Source: Fragilaria crotonensis | Taxonomy: Eukaryota > Bacillariophyta > Fragilariophyceae > Fragilariales > Fragilariaceae | Reading direction: 5' to 3' | DNA length: 58,005 nucleotides | Assembly (NCBI GenBank): GCA_022925895.1 | Contig: JAKSYS010000390.1 | Span: forward strand, 1-58,005 | Part shown: positions 1 through 10,885 of the stretch, piece after piece | Layout: each line of letters starts with the position of its first letter | How positions within the stretch are numbered: position 1 is the first letter of the stretch | The notes under the pieces: generated by a model | What the model saw: the letters and a program-made list of their open reading frames with translations, nothing else | Database searches by the model: none | Told to the model about the DNA's origin: nothing | Translations under genes and position numbers: made by a program

Positions 1-859
1 CCATCTGTAGATTTTCCTGTAGAGCATACTCCATCTCTCGCAGCCATCCCTTTCTCTCAATCTTCATAGATTTTCCTGTAGAGCACACTCCATCTCTCTG
101 CCATCCTTTCTCTCAATCTTCAGTATTGTAGCAGGCGTCAAATTCTACGCGAGTATGCGGTAGTACTGGGTTGTGTTTCGTGGTCGTAATTGGCACGGGG
201 CGAGTGTTTCCTGACATCGTGACAAATGTAAAAATCAATTTATAGAATGTACCGGTAGTCGTACATATTGTTCAAGGATGTGTAGATTCTGCAACGAACG
301 TGCATTGTATGGAATGTACAGTGCTAGTACTATGTTTATGAAAAAGGAGTGTATTGATTCAAAATTACGAGTGTATTTTTAAATTACGCAAGGCTAGAGG
401 CGATCGTGACGTGTGAGCGTATCCAAAACGCATTGAACGACCGGATACTCGATTACCCAGTGCAGTAGCACATGGAGAATGCACACATACGATAGAAGTG
501 CGGTGGACTACTGTAGTACGGAGTACCAGGAGTATGCAACGAGCCGATGTATTCTATATTTCTACGTATACAGGATTATATAAATGCTTAACACTTCACA
601 CCTCCATCGGGTTGACACTTCAATCCTGAACCAAATCAAATGGCACCAGCAGCCAGCAGGCTTCTCATTTCTCGACCAAGGCGTATGTATAATGCGTATG
701 CATACGGTGTATGTATAAAACATATCACACGTAACTGTCATTATTCCCCATATGAACAGTTGATCGACTCACACAACTCACAAATCTCACTTGGGTTGCA
801 AAGGCGGCGCAAGATCCATCCCCAATATCCCAGTGTATCAATCAATCAGACTTGATCAA
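1..859. other. Intergenic spacer with a two-copy direct repeat
   Basis: No convincing gene is seen. A two-copy direct repeat with a unit of about 58 bp lies at 8-122, recognisable by the shared TAGATTTTCCTGTAGAGCA start at 8 and 67. The rest is AT-rich with GTAC-type short palindromes. The last 200 bp presumably hold the promoter of the gene starting at 860, but no promoter element can be assigned. Confidence 0.6.
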
Positions 860-1294
860 ATGCGTCAATCCCTCCCACTTTCCTTGCTTGTCGGCTCGAT
901 CATTTCCGTTGCGCATGCCTTTGTTGCTATCCCAAGTCCCATCTCGCAACATCATGTTGTTGCCACGGGACAAGTACTTGTGACCAAAACGTCACCTCGA
1001 TCAAATTCACTTGCTCGACATTTGTCTGCCATGGCATTCATGACGAAGGATGGACGTGACGAAACAGATGAAGCTCCTGCTCCTCCGATTGAATGCTATC
1101 TGGTGACGGATCAGGCCGTTGTGGCGGAGGGCGAACCACCTAAAATTGTCTGCACGTCCGAACCGGAAGAGTATGCTTGGTTCAATGGCATCGACCCCAA
1201 GAAACTCCACAAGACGGACGTCGTGTCTGAACTATCCACGGAATGCGTCGAAGGAGCGTCTCCAAGAGGCATCCCAGAATGGGAATGCAAATAG
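860..1294 (+). CDS. Small hypothetical protein, probably plastid-targeted
   Basis: A 144-residue ORF. The ATG at 860 is chosen over an upstream in-frame ATG at 791 because it places a clear N-terminal signal peptide first: MRQSLPLSLLVGSII, then AHA|FVAIP. A signal peptide followed by Phe at the predicted cleavage site and a Ser/Thr/Arg-rich stretch is the usual bipartite plastid presequence of diatoms (ASAFAP-type motif). The mature part (from about residue 55) is acidic, with three cysteines and a Trp-rich end (EYAWFNGIDPKKLH, then PEWECK). No catalytic family is recognised. The gene ends with TAG and faces the coiled-coil gene at 1763-2629. Plastid location is inferred from the presequence only. 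Confidence 0.7.
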   Translation: MRQSLPLSLLVGSIISVAHAFVAIPSPISQHHVVATGQVLVTKTSPRSNSLARHLSAMAFMTKDGRDETDEAPAPPIECYLVTDQAVVAEGEPPKIVCTSEPEEYAWFNGIDPKKLHKTDVVSELSTECVEGASPRGIPEWECK

Positions 1295-1762
1295 TGCGAT
1301 GGGGAGGGAGTTAGTTGTGATCTTTCATGTATGGTGGCTGAGGGACTAATATCTTGGCCAAGAGACATTATCTTGGCGGGATGTTGGTTCACTTGGCAGG
1401 CGTCATGAAGAACTTCATATCTGCAAAGAAAGGTATTCTGCTCGATGCGAATGCCTTGATTCCGTTTACTACTAGCTAGCTTTAACCGCGGCCTATAACA
1501 ATTGACGAAAAGGCGGAATTTAGGAGTTGCCTCTTTTTCACGATAACTATCGACAATAGACTTCATAGTTGCTGAGGCTTCCTTAAGTAGCATTGTTGCA
1601 AAATGTCGTGTATGGAGCTAACATTCACTCGATTTTCAATGGTACGCACCCACTTACTTTGGACCACCTGGAATGAAAAACGAACAACCACCGATGCGAT
1701 GCGCGGCCAATGATTGACGGACACACATATTTTTAAAATACATCGATGCTAAGGTTCGTAAA
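1295..1762. other. Spacer between convergent genes
   Basis: The 468 bp lie between the 3' ends of two convergent genes and presumably hold both 3' UTRs. ORFs here are short and lack coding character. No RNA gene or repeat is seen. Confidence 0.5.
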
Positions 1763-2629
1763 CTATGTATTCTTGATAGGACTTCGCACGGACGTGGGAG
1801 TGACGGATTGCTGCTTGCGCGATGAGCTACCAGCAGCCACTGTGTTGCTCGAGGCCTTTCCGTTGCCAGCAGCAGGAGCGGAAGCCTTCTTTTCTCGTTC
1901 TGCCAAGACCTTGACCAGCTTTCGCATCTTAGCGCGTTCCTTCTCAACGGCGTCTGCCGCCTTTTGACGTTCTTCCTCCAAGTCTGCCCTGGCCTTTGCT
2001 TCCACCTTCGAAACGGCCTCGTTAATTTTCTCATCCATGAAGAGTAAGGCTTCCTTGCGAGCTCGAACGGCAGATTCCTTAACACGGGCATCCATCAAGG
2101 CATTAAGCTCCTCAATTTGTTTGTTGGCCTTGATCAGCATGGACTTTTCGAGTTCCTCCATGGCCAGCAAATGCTGATTGCGCAAATCTAGAGCATCCGC
2201 ACCCGCCGCAATCAATTTCTCTTCCAACTCGGCAGACCTTTCCTTCTCCTCCTTCAAGAGAACTTGCAATTCTTGTGTAAACTTTTCCAACTTCTCAATT
2301 TGCTTTTCCAACACGGCAATTTCTTCCTTGATGCTGGCCACAAGGGTGGCCTCTCCGGGCTGCTTGCCGCGGCCGGTCAATTTTGCCAATTTACGCAATT
2401 GCATCGATTCATCACGAGCCGCACGAGTTTGACGTTCCAATATCAAAATCTGCTCTTCCAACGATTGCCGATACCGATCTTCGACGCGATTACCAAAAAG
2501 CCCAAACCACCCAGCTCCACCTCGCACCTGTAGCAACCCAAAGTCCGTTGTTACTGTCGTTATGGCAGACGCGGAGTACAGCGACGAGAACGTAATGACT
2601 AGAGCAGGAAGAAGAGATATGCTTCTCAT
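1763..2629 (-). CDS. Secreted or plastid-routed coiled-coil protein
   Basis: A 288-residue ORF. Residues 1-22 form a signal peptide (MRSISLLPALVITFSSLYS, then ASA). A short VRGGAGWFGLF segment follows, and from about residue 50 to 245 there is an almost unbroken charged Glu/Lys/Leu/Ala coiled coil (for example EEIAVLEKQIEKLEKFTQEL). The tail (about 250-288) is Ser/Ala-rich and disordered. The RGG motif after the signal peptide is common in diatom secretory-route proteins. The coiled coil suggests a structural or scaffolding role, but no named family is recognised. The gene is intronless and the ATG is well placed, so gene reality is fairly certain and function is unknown. Confidence 0.75.
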   Translation of the reverse strand: MRSISLLPALVITFSSLYSASAITTVTTDFGLLQVRGGAGWFGLFGNRVEDRYRQSLEEQILILERQTRAARDESMQLRKLAKLTGRGKQPGEATLVASIKEEIAVLEKQIEKLEKFTQELQVLLKEEKERSAELEEKLIAAGADALDLRNQHLLAMEELEKSMLIKANKQIEELNALMDARVKESAVRARKEALLFMDEKINEAVSKVEAKARADLEEERQKAADAVEKERAKMRKLVKVLAEREKKASAPAAGNGKASSNTVAAGSSSRKQQSVTPTSVRSPIKNT

Positions 2630-2920
2630 GGTGCGGATGATTCAAGCAACTCCTTCAAAACCAAGGACGATGAGCCCGATCGAGTAAACAACGGGGTTGG
2701 AAGCACAGCTCTGCTGCCGGTATCGTCAGTGCCTTTTTTCAGTCCTTCAACACTCTCTTGCGTATGCTGGCGCGAGGCGTAAAATCCGACGAAGGATGAT
2801 ACTGCAGTGCAAGTACCAGGTACCAGATATTCCAGCTTTGCTCGTAGCTCGAACTTCGTATATCCGGGAGACCTGCAAACACGCGTAGCTCGATCAGTAC
2901 CAGGTATTATTCTCTACGGA
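2630..2920. other. Upstream spacer with CCAGGTAC motifs
   Basis: This stretch lies upstream of the minus-strand coiled-coil gene and ends at the hAT target site. It contains AGTACCAGGTACCAG near 2812 and CAGTACCAGGTA near 2896, a motif that recurs in spacers across the window. No gene is seen. Confidence 0.45.
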
Positions 2921-2928
2921 GTATGAAT
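2921..2928. repeat. Target site duplication, left (GTATGAAT)
   Basis: This 8-bp sequence directly abuts the left TIR and is repeated without mismatch at 7795-7802, directly after the right TIR. It marks the hAT insertion site. Confidence 0.85.
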
Positions 2929-2946
2929 CAGAGTCATGCACGGGTA

Positions 2947-3060
2947 AGGTTTTACGTACCCTACCCTACCCGATCAAAACTCCTAGCTTGCTACGGGTAC
3001 CCGTACCCGCACCCGCCATTCCCTGTCCGTACCCGCGGGTACCCGCGGGTACCCGCGATT
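2947..3060. repeat. Subterminal GGGTAC/GTACCC hexamer cluster, left
   Basis: A dense series of ACCCGT, GGGTAC and CCCGCG hexamers just inside the left TIR, ending in a T-run at 3060. A matching cluster lies inside the right TIR (7670-7776). The symmetry suggests transposase-binding subterminal repeats; this role is inferred from hAT biology and not visible directly. Confidence 0.6.
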
Positions 3061-3310
3061 TTTTTTTGGGTTAGGACTAGGGTTAACCTTATCTGGACTA
3101 GCCAGTACGACAGTACGGTGACGATATTCCATGAGAATGCTGATCCCGGTGACATCTTCATTGTTTAGGACACGGTCATTAACAAATCCGGTCATCCGTG
3201 CGCATCACAACTGCCGATAGAATTGAATATTATTACTTTAAACTGTTTAATCTGTTGGTCCATTTATTTGTTCTATCTTTGATTAAGATTACAGGCTGCC
3301 TCTGCGCTGA

Positions 3311-4690
3311 GTGGAACAAAAAGAACAACTCAAGATGGCCACACTGTTCGCACGTATTCCTGCACCTGAGGTCAAAGATATATGGGACTAGACAAAAGCT
3401 GAGCATGCCAATACCTACAAGTCTGGGATCAGACCATTCAGTGATGACCTATACATCTGTCAGGCGGACCGCTTGTGTCGGTTCCTCAAGGACCTTCACA
3501 TGGACCGCGCTGATGAGATGGAATGGTCTGAGGGAATCCTCAGTGTCACTTTCAACCCAGTGGAAGATGGCAATCATAAAGAGGATTTCATTGAGAACTA
3601 TGGCATATTGACCATTGATGAGTGTGAGTGACTCCTAGGGTAGACCAGCACAATAACAACATTTGCAGCTGTTCTAATTTGAATGCTACGAATGCTAGCA
3701 GTAGGGATGACATGGTCTAATCCACTTGACGTTATCCCCAACAATAACCTTCTGATGTCAATGACAGAACTGCCGGAAAGGTCATTGCAATGACAACCAT
3801 ACATGAGACAAATGACATTTGCATATGGATGGGACACAGGTTCTGGCAGAAACTAACCAATCAGCTTTCAACGTGAATGGTTGCTACCACCAACAAATTT
3901 GGAACCTGGATCAAGCAAAGTCTTGGGCCCTTGGAGCAGAGGACCTTACGCATTCAAGGGGTGATCAAGTGGCATCAATGACAAAAGGACATCCATCACC
4001 GCGATGTCAGTACTCCAAGCAATGTAGCTACTAGACAAGTACCAGGTATTTCAATATTGACAACCATGCAGTATGCATGCTTTGACACCAACTCTGACAT
4101 AGATGGCATTCACAACTGGTGTACAAGGTGCCTCACGAATAAAGGAGGACTTCATCAATGAACTCCTGACATGCAACTGTGCCGCAGAAGGGTTAGACAG
4201 CATGTGCACCATGAATGCAAAGGCAGGTACTAGTCGCTGGAAATGGGATGACAACCAGGGAATCATACGTCATGGAATCATACATTTGTTCCACATACCC
4301 AGTTCCAATTAAAATAACAGACGGACATGTCCATGATCTCCAAACCATGACTGCAACACTAGGCAAAAAACCCAGAGAAAGAACTAGCACCCGGTTGCAC
4401 ACAGTTCAACACCTTCTGCACTGATCCTAGCATAGACAACCCTTAAGACAACCTCATTGCACCATTGCCAAAAGGAATAATTTCGGATGATGAGAGTGAC
4501 AAATCATGAAAACCCGGTGCCCTCCCCGTGATGGCAGCGTTCGCGGAAACTGCCGCAGATGTCAACATCACAAGGGAAAGAGACCCCAAACAAGACAAAC
4601 AATGATGAAGAGTGACAACATGCATTGAAAATGACAAAGTTGCTTTCACTCCACAAAATGTATGGACATACAACCTAATACCTAAAGAAT
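3311..4690 (+). pseudogene. Decayed coding region inside the hAT element
   Basis: Coding-like stretches appear in shifting frames, broken by stops. At 3311-3631 one frame reads an EQKEQLKMATLFARIPAPEV-type start, an internal TAG, then DEMEWSEGILSVTFNPVEDG and NYGILTIDE. At about 4130-4210 it reads RIKEDFINELLTCNCAAEG. At about 4310-4420 it reads KITDGHVHDLQTMTATLGKK. At about 4445-4508 it reads LIAPLPKGIISDDESDKS. Each looks like real protein, but no family could be recognised, and no BED finger or hATC dimerisation motif is visible. It may be the remnant of the element's own gene or of captured host sequence. Confidence 0.45.
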
Positions 4691-4994
4691 TCTCACAGTA
4701 TCTCCAAAACCTCTGATCTCAGATTAGTTATCATAGAGTGATTCCCACAGGAGTTGCAGTACCAGAGGCTGAATTGACATGCACGTTACTCACTTCGTAT
4801 TTGATTGCAAAATCCATGGGAGGGTCCCATCAGCACTGCCTGAACCATCATGTGAAAACCTGATCAAACTAATCTTTGGAAGATCAAAGTCTGCACTCAG
4901 ACGATTCATCAATGCATGATTCCCACAAGAGTTGCAGAGCAAAGAGTGAATTGACATGCGCACAATACTAGCTAATTGGGAATTTGATGTTCTG

Positions 4995-6780
4995 ACAGCT
5001 GCTCAAAGGATTTTAATCATGCACTCATACAAATGGCTGAGCATCTTATCCCATACATAACAATGATTCTATCACAGGATATCTTGCAGTGAATGTGATT
5101 CCTTGGGCTACAACATGGGGACAACCTCTGATATGTTCCATTTTGTGCTGCAATCAACATTTCTGACAAGGACAAGAATGACAGCTGCTCAATGGGTTTT
5201 CATCATGCAGTCATACAAATGGCTGAGCATCTTATTGGATACATGACAATAATTCTATCAGAGGATGCTTTGTAATGAATGTGATTCCTTGGGCTACAAC
5301 ATGGGGACAACCTCTGATATATTCCATGTTGTGCTGCAATCACCATTTCTGACAAGGACAAGAATGACAGCTGCACAATGGGTTTTCATCATGCAGTCAT
5401 ACAAATGGCTGAGCATCTTATCGGATACATGACAATGATTCTATCATAGGATGCTTTGCAATGAATGTGATTCCTTGGGCTACAACATGGGGACAACCTT
5501 GGACATGTTCCATTTTGTGCTGCAATCACCATTTCTGACAAGGACAAGAATGACAGCTGCTCAATGGGTTTTCATCATGCAGTCATACAAATGGCTGAGC
5601 ATCTTATCGAATACATGACAATGATTCTATCACAGGATGATTTGCAATGAATGTGATTCCTTGGGCTACAATGTGGGGACAACCTCTGATATATTCCATG
5701 TTGTGCTGCAATCAACATTTCTGACAAGGACAAGAATGACAGCTGCTCAATGGGTTTTCATCATGCAGTCATACAAATGGCTGAGCATCTTATCGAATAC
5801 ATGACAATGATTCTATCACAGGATGCTTTGCAATGAATGTGATTCCTTGGGCTACAACATGGGGACAACCTCTGATATGTTCCATGTTGTGCTGCATTCA
5901 CCATTTCTGACAAGGACAAGAATGACAGCTGCTCAATGGGTTTTCATCATGCAGTCATACAAATGGCTGAGCATCTTATCGGATACATGACAATGATTCT
6001 ATCACAGGATGCTTTGCAATGAATGTGATTCCTTGGGCTACAACATGGGGACAACCTCTGATATGTTCCATTTTGTGCTGCAATCACCATTTCTGACAAG
6101 GACAAGAATGACAGCTGCTCAATAGGTTTTAATCGTGCACTCATACAAATGGCTGAGCATCTTATCGGATACATGATAATGATTCTATCACAGGATGCTT
6201 TGCAATGAATGTGATTCCTTGGGCTACAACATGGGGACAACCTCTGATATGTTCCTTGTTTGTGCTGCAATCAACATTTCTGACAAGGACAAGAATGACA
6301 GCTGCTCAATGGGTTTTCATCATGCAGTCATACAAATGGCTGAGCATCTTATCGAATACATGACAATAATTCTATCACAGGATGATTTGCAATGAATGTG
6401 ATTCCTTGGGCTACAACATGGGGACAACCTCTGATATGTTCCATTTTGTGCTGCAATCAACATTTCTGACAAGGACAAGAATGACAGCTGCTCAATGGGT
6501 TTTCATCATGCAGTCATACAAATGGCTGAGCATCTTATCGGATACATGACAATGATTCTATCACAGGATGCTTTGCAATGAATGTGATTCCTTGGGCTAC
6601 AACATGGGGACAACCTCTGATATATTCCATGTTGTGCTGCATTCACCATTTCTGACAGGACAAGAATGACAGCTGCACAATGGGTTTTCATCATGCAGTC
6701 ATACAAATGGCTGAGCATCTTATCGGATACATGACAATGATTCTATCACAGGATGCTTTGCAATGATTGTGATTTCTTTG
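4995..6780. repeat. 186-bp tandem satellite, about 9.5 copies
   Basis: The anchor ACAGCTGC recurs at 4995, 5181, 5367, 5553, 5739, 5925, 6111, 6298, 6484 and 6669, giving spacings of 186 bp except 187 and 185 once each. The first unit is diverged and the last is cut off after about 6775. Units are roughly 95% alike by eye. Because 186 is divisible by three, ORFs of up to 107 codons cross unit borders, but most units carry stops and the reading is not protein-like. The array lies inside the hAT element and looks amplified after insertion. Confidence 0.9.
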
Positions 6781-7069
6781 CTATACTTTTAGTTGAACAT
6801 GCAGAGGCCTATTTGATACTGTGGTGTCTCTTAATTCTTGTTTCTCAATACTGTTCTGCTGTGCTGTAATTTATTCGATTCCATTCTTATACACAAATTT
6901 ACATTCGTATTTTCAACATTTTGTAAGTTCGTACACTTCCATCCTGATGGCATTACTATGATGCTGTTCAACTTGTTCTGTGCTGTGCACTGTCCACTGC
7001 GCTACAGTGCACTCGAGTACAGGAATCATTGCGCGAAACCGCGCGGTCGGGTAAAACTTCGGGTAAACA

Positions 7070-7660
7070 GGAAGGTCCGGCCCATGCACGTTCCATCCGA
7101 ACCGTTAGGGGCAGTTGAGTTTGCGCGTCAGCCTTGCTCCGATTTGCATGATGCGAGAATTTTAGCAATCGTAATGATCCATCCGAGCCGGCAAGGTTGC
7201 TGCATCGTAAGCAAATTTTTCATGACAGTAAGCAAAATCAGTAAGCAAATTATGCCGGTAAGCAAATTTTGTAAGCAATTTTTTTCTGTAAGCAAATTTG
7301 ATTTTCGTAAGCAAATTCTTCTTTGCTGTAAGTAAATTTTATTTAGGTGTTTGAAAATTGGTATGTTTTTACGTAGAAAAGACAGTCCCCGTAAGCAAAT
7401 TTAATCTCCCAGTAAGCAAATTTTGTAAGCAAATTTCTGCTTACAATAGATTTGCTTATGGTAAGCAAATTCCGTAAGCAATTTCATTCCGTAAGCAATT
7501 TTTTTCGATGTAAGCAAATTTTCTTACAGACGTCAGCCGTGTCACCACCACGCCGGCACATCAATTTGCGCCAGCCAGACATCGATCGGAACTTGTTTCC
7601 CTCCCGGCGGGCGCGCATACTTCCTTTATTCAGGACTTCGCCCGTATTGCCGGACCTTCC
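7070..7660. mobile_element. Nested inverted-repeat element (MITE-like), copy 1
   Basis: A 591-bp element bounded by perfect 12-bp inverted repeats, GGAAGGTCCGGC at 7070-7081 and its complement at 7649-7660. It is nearly identical to 32347-32940. Its middle holds about 15 copies of a GTAAGCAAATT motif, mostly in one orientation with some inverted. There is no coding capacity. Flanks of the two copies differ outside the ends (apart from CA on the left and AGG on the right), which fixes the borders. No target duplication is evident, so the superfamily is unassigned. Confidence 0.8.
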
Positions 7661-7794
7661 AGGGCGATTCTCTTACCCGTACAGCTGTACCCGTACCCGA
7701 CTGCTGCGGTCACTACCCGTACCCGCACCCTGATCCGCGGGTACGGGTGCGGGTACGGGTAAATCCGCGGATCGGGTACCCGTGCATGACTCTG

Positions 7795-7802
7795 GTATGA
7801 AT
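7795..7802. repeat. Target site duplication, right (GTATGAAT)
   Basis: Exact partner of 2921-2928. Without the element and one copy, the pre-insertion sequence would read CGGAGTATGAATATGC. Confidence 0.85.
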
Positions 7803-9343
7803 ATGCTTAGTAGCACTAGTAGTACCTCGTACTACTACTGCTGCTATATTTTAGTACAGCATACTCGGAGTACCTGGTACTTGCACTCTACTGTACAATC
7901 TGGATAGTGGCAAGTCAGTTGCGACCAGCACCAGTTACTTCAGTAATGTATTACTCCAGTAATGCAGTGCATGCTACCGGTAGCCAAATTCCTTTTCAGG
8001 ATTACAGTACGTCAGCGGTCCGTGATCCGGCATTCGGTGGTCAATTTGGAAAGTGAGACGCTCGTTTTCGATGTCCGTTCTGGCCAGTCGGTGCCTTTGT
8101 TGTTTCCCAATTACAACGCTGGAAGTTCTATCGAATAACGGTTCCAGGGGGTATGTCATACAATACATGCTTCAGCTCAATGGAGGGTTCGGCAAATGAG
8201 AAATTTAGCATTTTCCTTATTAATTTGAAACCGTCATTTGCACTCTGAGTTTGCCCTCGTTCATCTGGGTAGCTATTGCGTTTTACTAAGTACGACAAGT
8301 ACTGTAGTACTGTTTGCCATCGCCAAATGCTTACGCAGTCTTCCAGTATACCAGGAAACATGAACTCAACTCTACTACCGGTAGTACAGTAGAGTAACAG
8401 TGTGTCATCCGACAGCGGGTCATTGGTCATTTTCAGACTTTATGTCATGGTAGTATCGGGACATACGGCAAATCTGAATAAATACGTCCCTTCTACGTCG
8501 AACATTTCCTGTGGAATGAAGACTTCCGGATGTCCTTCTATGGGTGTTACTTGAGGTTAATGATATAGTTGAGCCCTTCTCTATGTAGAGTAAAAGGTAA
8601 TATGTACCAGAACCCGTTGAGAGATACGACTACGACGTACAGATGAAACGCGACGGACTCGTTTTACGTACGAGTAGGCGTATTGCGTTCTACTGGTAGT
8701 CCGATCTCTCTCTCATTTCCAGAGATGCGACGCCTTGCTGTCGATGTCGTAGTTTTTCGACGCTGGAAGCCCTCCGCTGCGCGTGACACCTGCGACATCA
8801 TTTTCGTCGCGCTTGACGTGCGAGTGTTGTTGAACAATGCTCGAATTGTAGAACAATTATGCTAAAACTTGGGACATGAGTGGGAGCAAACGAACTCCCG
8901 CTACCTAATCTGCTTCGGGCCGATGGGGACGAATTAGTTTTAGTGCTTGACGTAGATTTTCCTAGCCTATTATATCGAGTTCTAAAGGTATAAATGACCC
9001 CCTCAATGCCGGTGACGCATCTGTTTTTCATACATTTATCATTTGCATTGTAATATGGAGAATTTGGTATGACGTTCAAAGAGTGACTGCCTTGTCCGTT
9101 TTTAGGCGAGACACTTAAGTGCTCGTTTTCGGTCTTCGGTCGTCCATAGTTCCTAGGGCTTCTACGGCATGAGAATATATATATACGTACTCGTGAAGTA
9201 GGATTGAGGACTCGACTTCTTGAGGATATATATGCCTTTTTGCTGACCTCTGCCAGGACAAGTTACAGAGAGAAGCTTTGACTTCATCAGCACGTGGCAA
9301 TTTGACAGTCTACTGCAACTTTGTGTCGCTAGTGGTTGTCACC
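7803..9343. other. Intergenic spacer
   Basis: About 1.5 kb without a supported gene. It contains CTAC/GTAC microsatellite-like stretches (about 7810-7900), a perfect 14-bp palindrome TACTACCGGTAGTA at 8373-8386, and TATATATA near 9178. The ORFs here overlap one another and have no family-like sequence. The last few hundred bases are the likely promoter of the gene at 9344. Confidence 0.5.
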
Positions 9344-10885
9344 ATGGCGTACCTCAGCCCTGACTACAACAACCACAAGGACGATGAATTCATCATGCAC
9401 ATACGCGAGTTATCCAAGGCATCTGGTATCGTTTCACCAGCGACACCGGCCACGCTTGACTCCTTGTCGTCATCCAAAGCTTGTTTGGAAGCAAGAACGC
9501 CTGATGACAATCACCGCAAGTCTGGTAAATCGATTGCAGATTTGATCGATACAGCGTTTGTACAATCTCCCGACGAGAGTGTATTCTTCATTTATGATGA
9601 TGACGAGAATGCCAAAAGCAAGTCTCGCACACAGAAAAAACAAGCAGTTTCATACGAGAGACGTGCAAGTACTGCAACAACAACAACAACTTCAACAAGT
9701 ATGGCTCGCAGGAGATCTGGTGACAATGATGATGACCACCGCTTCGACACCGACCTCACTCATTTTCAACCGGCTCCATACGTCTTTGGAGACTTTAGTG
9801 ATGACCCCTTTCCAACTAATCTCAGCGCCTTGGTGGATCAATTTGCCAAGGTTATCGAGGCCGAAGAGCAATTTGTGCAGCTTTACAAACGAAATTTCCA
9901 ATTGGACCCGAGCAGCACTCGTCAGGCACTTGCAGAGAAGGGATTCAAATTCCAAAAGGCAAAAATGGTGAGCATGCTGAGTAGTAAGGCTCTTCGCGCG
10001 GCTGTGAAGGATGACGAAGGGGAAGGTGATGATGATGAGGCATGTTCGCGATTGTGTTTGGATTCGTCGGCATCGCGATTATGTTTGGATTCGTCATCAT
10101 CGCAGCTCCATCACGATGATCTTTCGGTCGTCATGTCCATTTGTACCGCTCGAACAGGACAAACGGCGACATCGGATGCCACGTCCATCACGGCAGCTCG
10201 TTTGATGAAGCGAGTGATGGATCCCAGTGATCATGACTCGGAGGTTTCGAAAGAAATACGAAAGCTATCTCCTTCTGAACTAGCGGCCAGGTTTGTTGAA
10301 ATGCAAGAAAAATTGCATCGCAAACAACAGAAAAAGGCCAAAAAGAAGAAAAAGAAGAAGAAAAGCAAGAAGAAAAAGAAGGTGGAAGAGGATGTGAAAG
10401 TGTTCACGCATCCTGTTGTCCATCAGGGAATCGGTCAACAGCCCAAATCTATTTTGAAGAAGTCAAGTCGTAGAGATGTGGCAGTTTCTGACTTGGATGA
10501 TACCCATCGTCCCACCTCTGGACGGTCAAGATCACTGGGGAGAAGCGGTGAAGAACCTCCCAAGACTAATGGAAAGAAGGATTCATCGGCAGGTCATGAT
10601 GGACGAGATGGTGGTGCTGCTCGGATAGCGAATAATTCAGCGTCCACGCCACCGCAGCATGACTTTCGCAGCAGTAGGCGGGACACCGCTGGAAGGTCTC
10701 CAACTCCCCGCAGTTCGGAGACCCCACCAAGCCAACGATCTCGGCGACATGTCTTTTCGCTGCCACCTCGGCGGAGTAACAGCAGCAGCAGATGTACACC
10801 GGCTGAGGCCAGTGGTTCGGGATTGGAATCACAGCCGGTGGCTAAGAAATCTCTTTGGACGAAGCTTTTCAAACCGGTCTATTGA
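9344..10885 (+). CDS. Lysine-rich, mostly disordered hypothetical protein
   Basis: A 513-residue ORF. The ATG at 9344 sits in a good context (ACCATGG) and is preferred to the in-frame ATG at 9278. Features in order: an acidic Ser-rich N-terminus; a Thr-run (about 112-118); a short, probably helical folded part (about 150-215, including AEEQFVQLYKRNFQLDP); a 9-residue duplication (RLCLDSSAS, RLCLDSSSS); a helical segment ending in a long lysine tract (about 340-365); then a Ser/Arg/Pro-rich tail. The lysine tract could be a nuclear localisation signal. No conserved family is recognised. Codon use and the long open frame support a real gene. Confidence 0.7.
   Translation: MAYLSPDYNNHKDDEFIMHIRELSKASGIVSPATPATLDSLSSSKACLEARTPDDNHRKSGKSIADLIDTAFVQSPDESVFFIYDDDENAKSKSRTQKKQAVSYERRASTATTTTTSTSMARRRSGDNDDDHRFDTDLTHFQPAPYVFGDFSDDPFPTNLSALVDQFAKVIEAEEQFVQLYKRNFQLDPSSTRQALAEKGFKFQKAKMVSMLSSKALRAAVKDDEGEGDDDEACSRLCLDSSASRLCLDSSSSQLHHDDLSVVMSICTARTGQTATSDATSITAARLMKRVMDPSDHDSEVSKEIRKLSPSELAARFVEMQEKLHRKQQKKAKKKKKKKKSKKKKKVEEDVKVFTHPVVHQGIGQQPKSILKKSSRRDVAVSDLDDTHRPTSGRSRSLGRSGEEPPKTNGKKDSSAGHDGRDGGAARIANNSASTPPQHDFRSSRRDTAGRSPTPRSSETPPSQRSRRHVFSLPPRRSNSSSRCTPAEASGSGLESQPVAKKSLWTKLFKPVY

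Larger units (their letters stand above)
2929..7794. mobile_element. hAT-type DNA transposon, 4,866 bp, decayed
   Basis: The ends are exact. The 18-bp terminal inverted repeat CAGAGTCATGCACGGGTA (2929-2946) matches its reverse complement at 7777-7794. Both ends are flanked by the 8-bp direct repeat GTATGAAT (2921-2928 and 7795-7802). An 8-bp target duplication and TIRs starting CAG are diagnostic of the hAT superfamily. Inside the TIRs, both subterminal regions (about 2947-3060 and 7670-7776) are packed with GGGTAC/GTACCC hexamers in both orientations, as expected for transposase-binding subterminal repeats. The interior holds a decayed coding region (about 3311-4690), a 186-bp satellite (4995-6780) and a nested inverted-repeat element (7070-7660). 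No intact transposase is visible, so this copy is probably non-autonomous. Confidence 0.85.

Noticed and set aside
3000..3058. (ACCCGT/GGGTAC)n as an interstitial telomere
   Set aside because: The repeat is irregular, is present in both orientations, and is mirrored inside the other TIR; it fits subterminal transposon repeats, and the typical telomere unit TTAGGG is absent.
5947..6718. ORFs of 66-107 codons within the 186-bp satellite
   Set aside because: They exist only because the unit is a multiple of three; most units carry stops in every frame and there is no amino-acid-level conservation beyond the DNA repeat.
7209..7530. GTAAGCAAATT array as a CRISPR-like array
   Set aside because: Motifs are about 11 bp with irregular short spacing and no unique spacers; the setting is eukaryotic and the unit is a mobile element.
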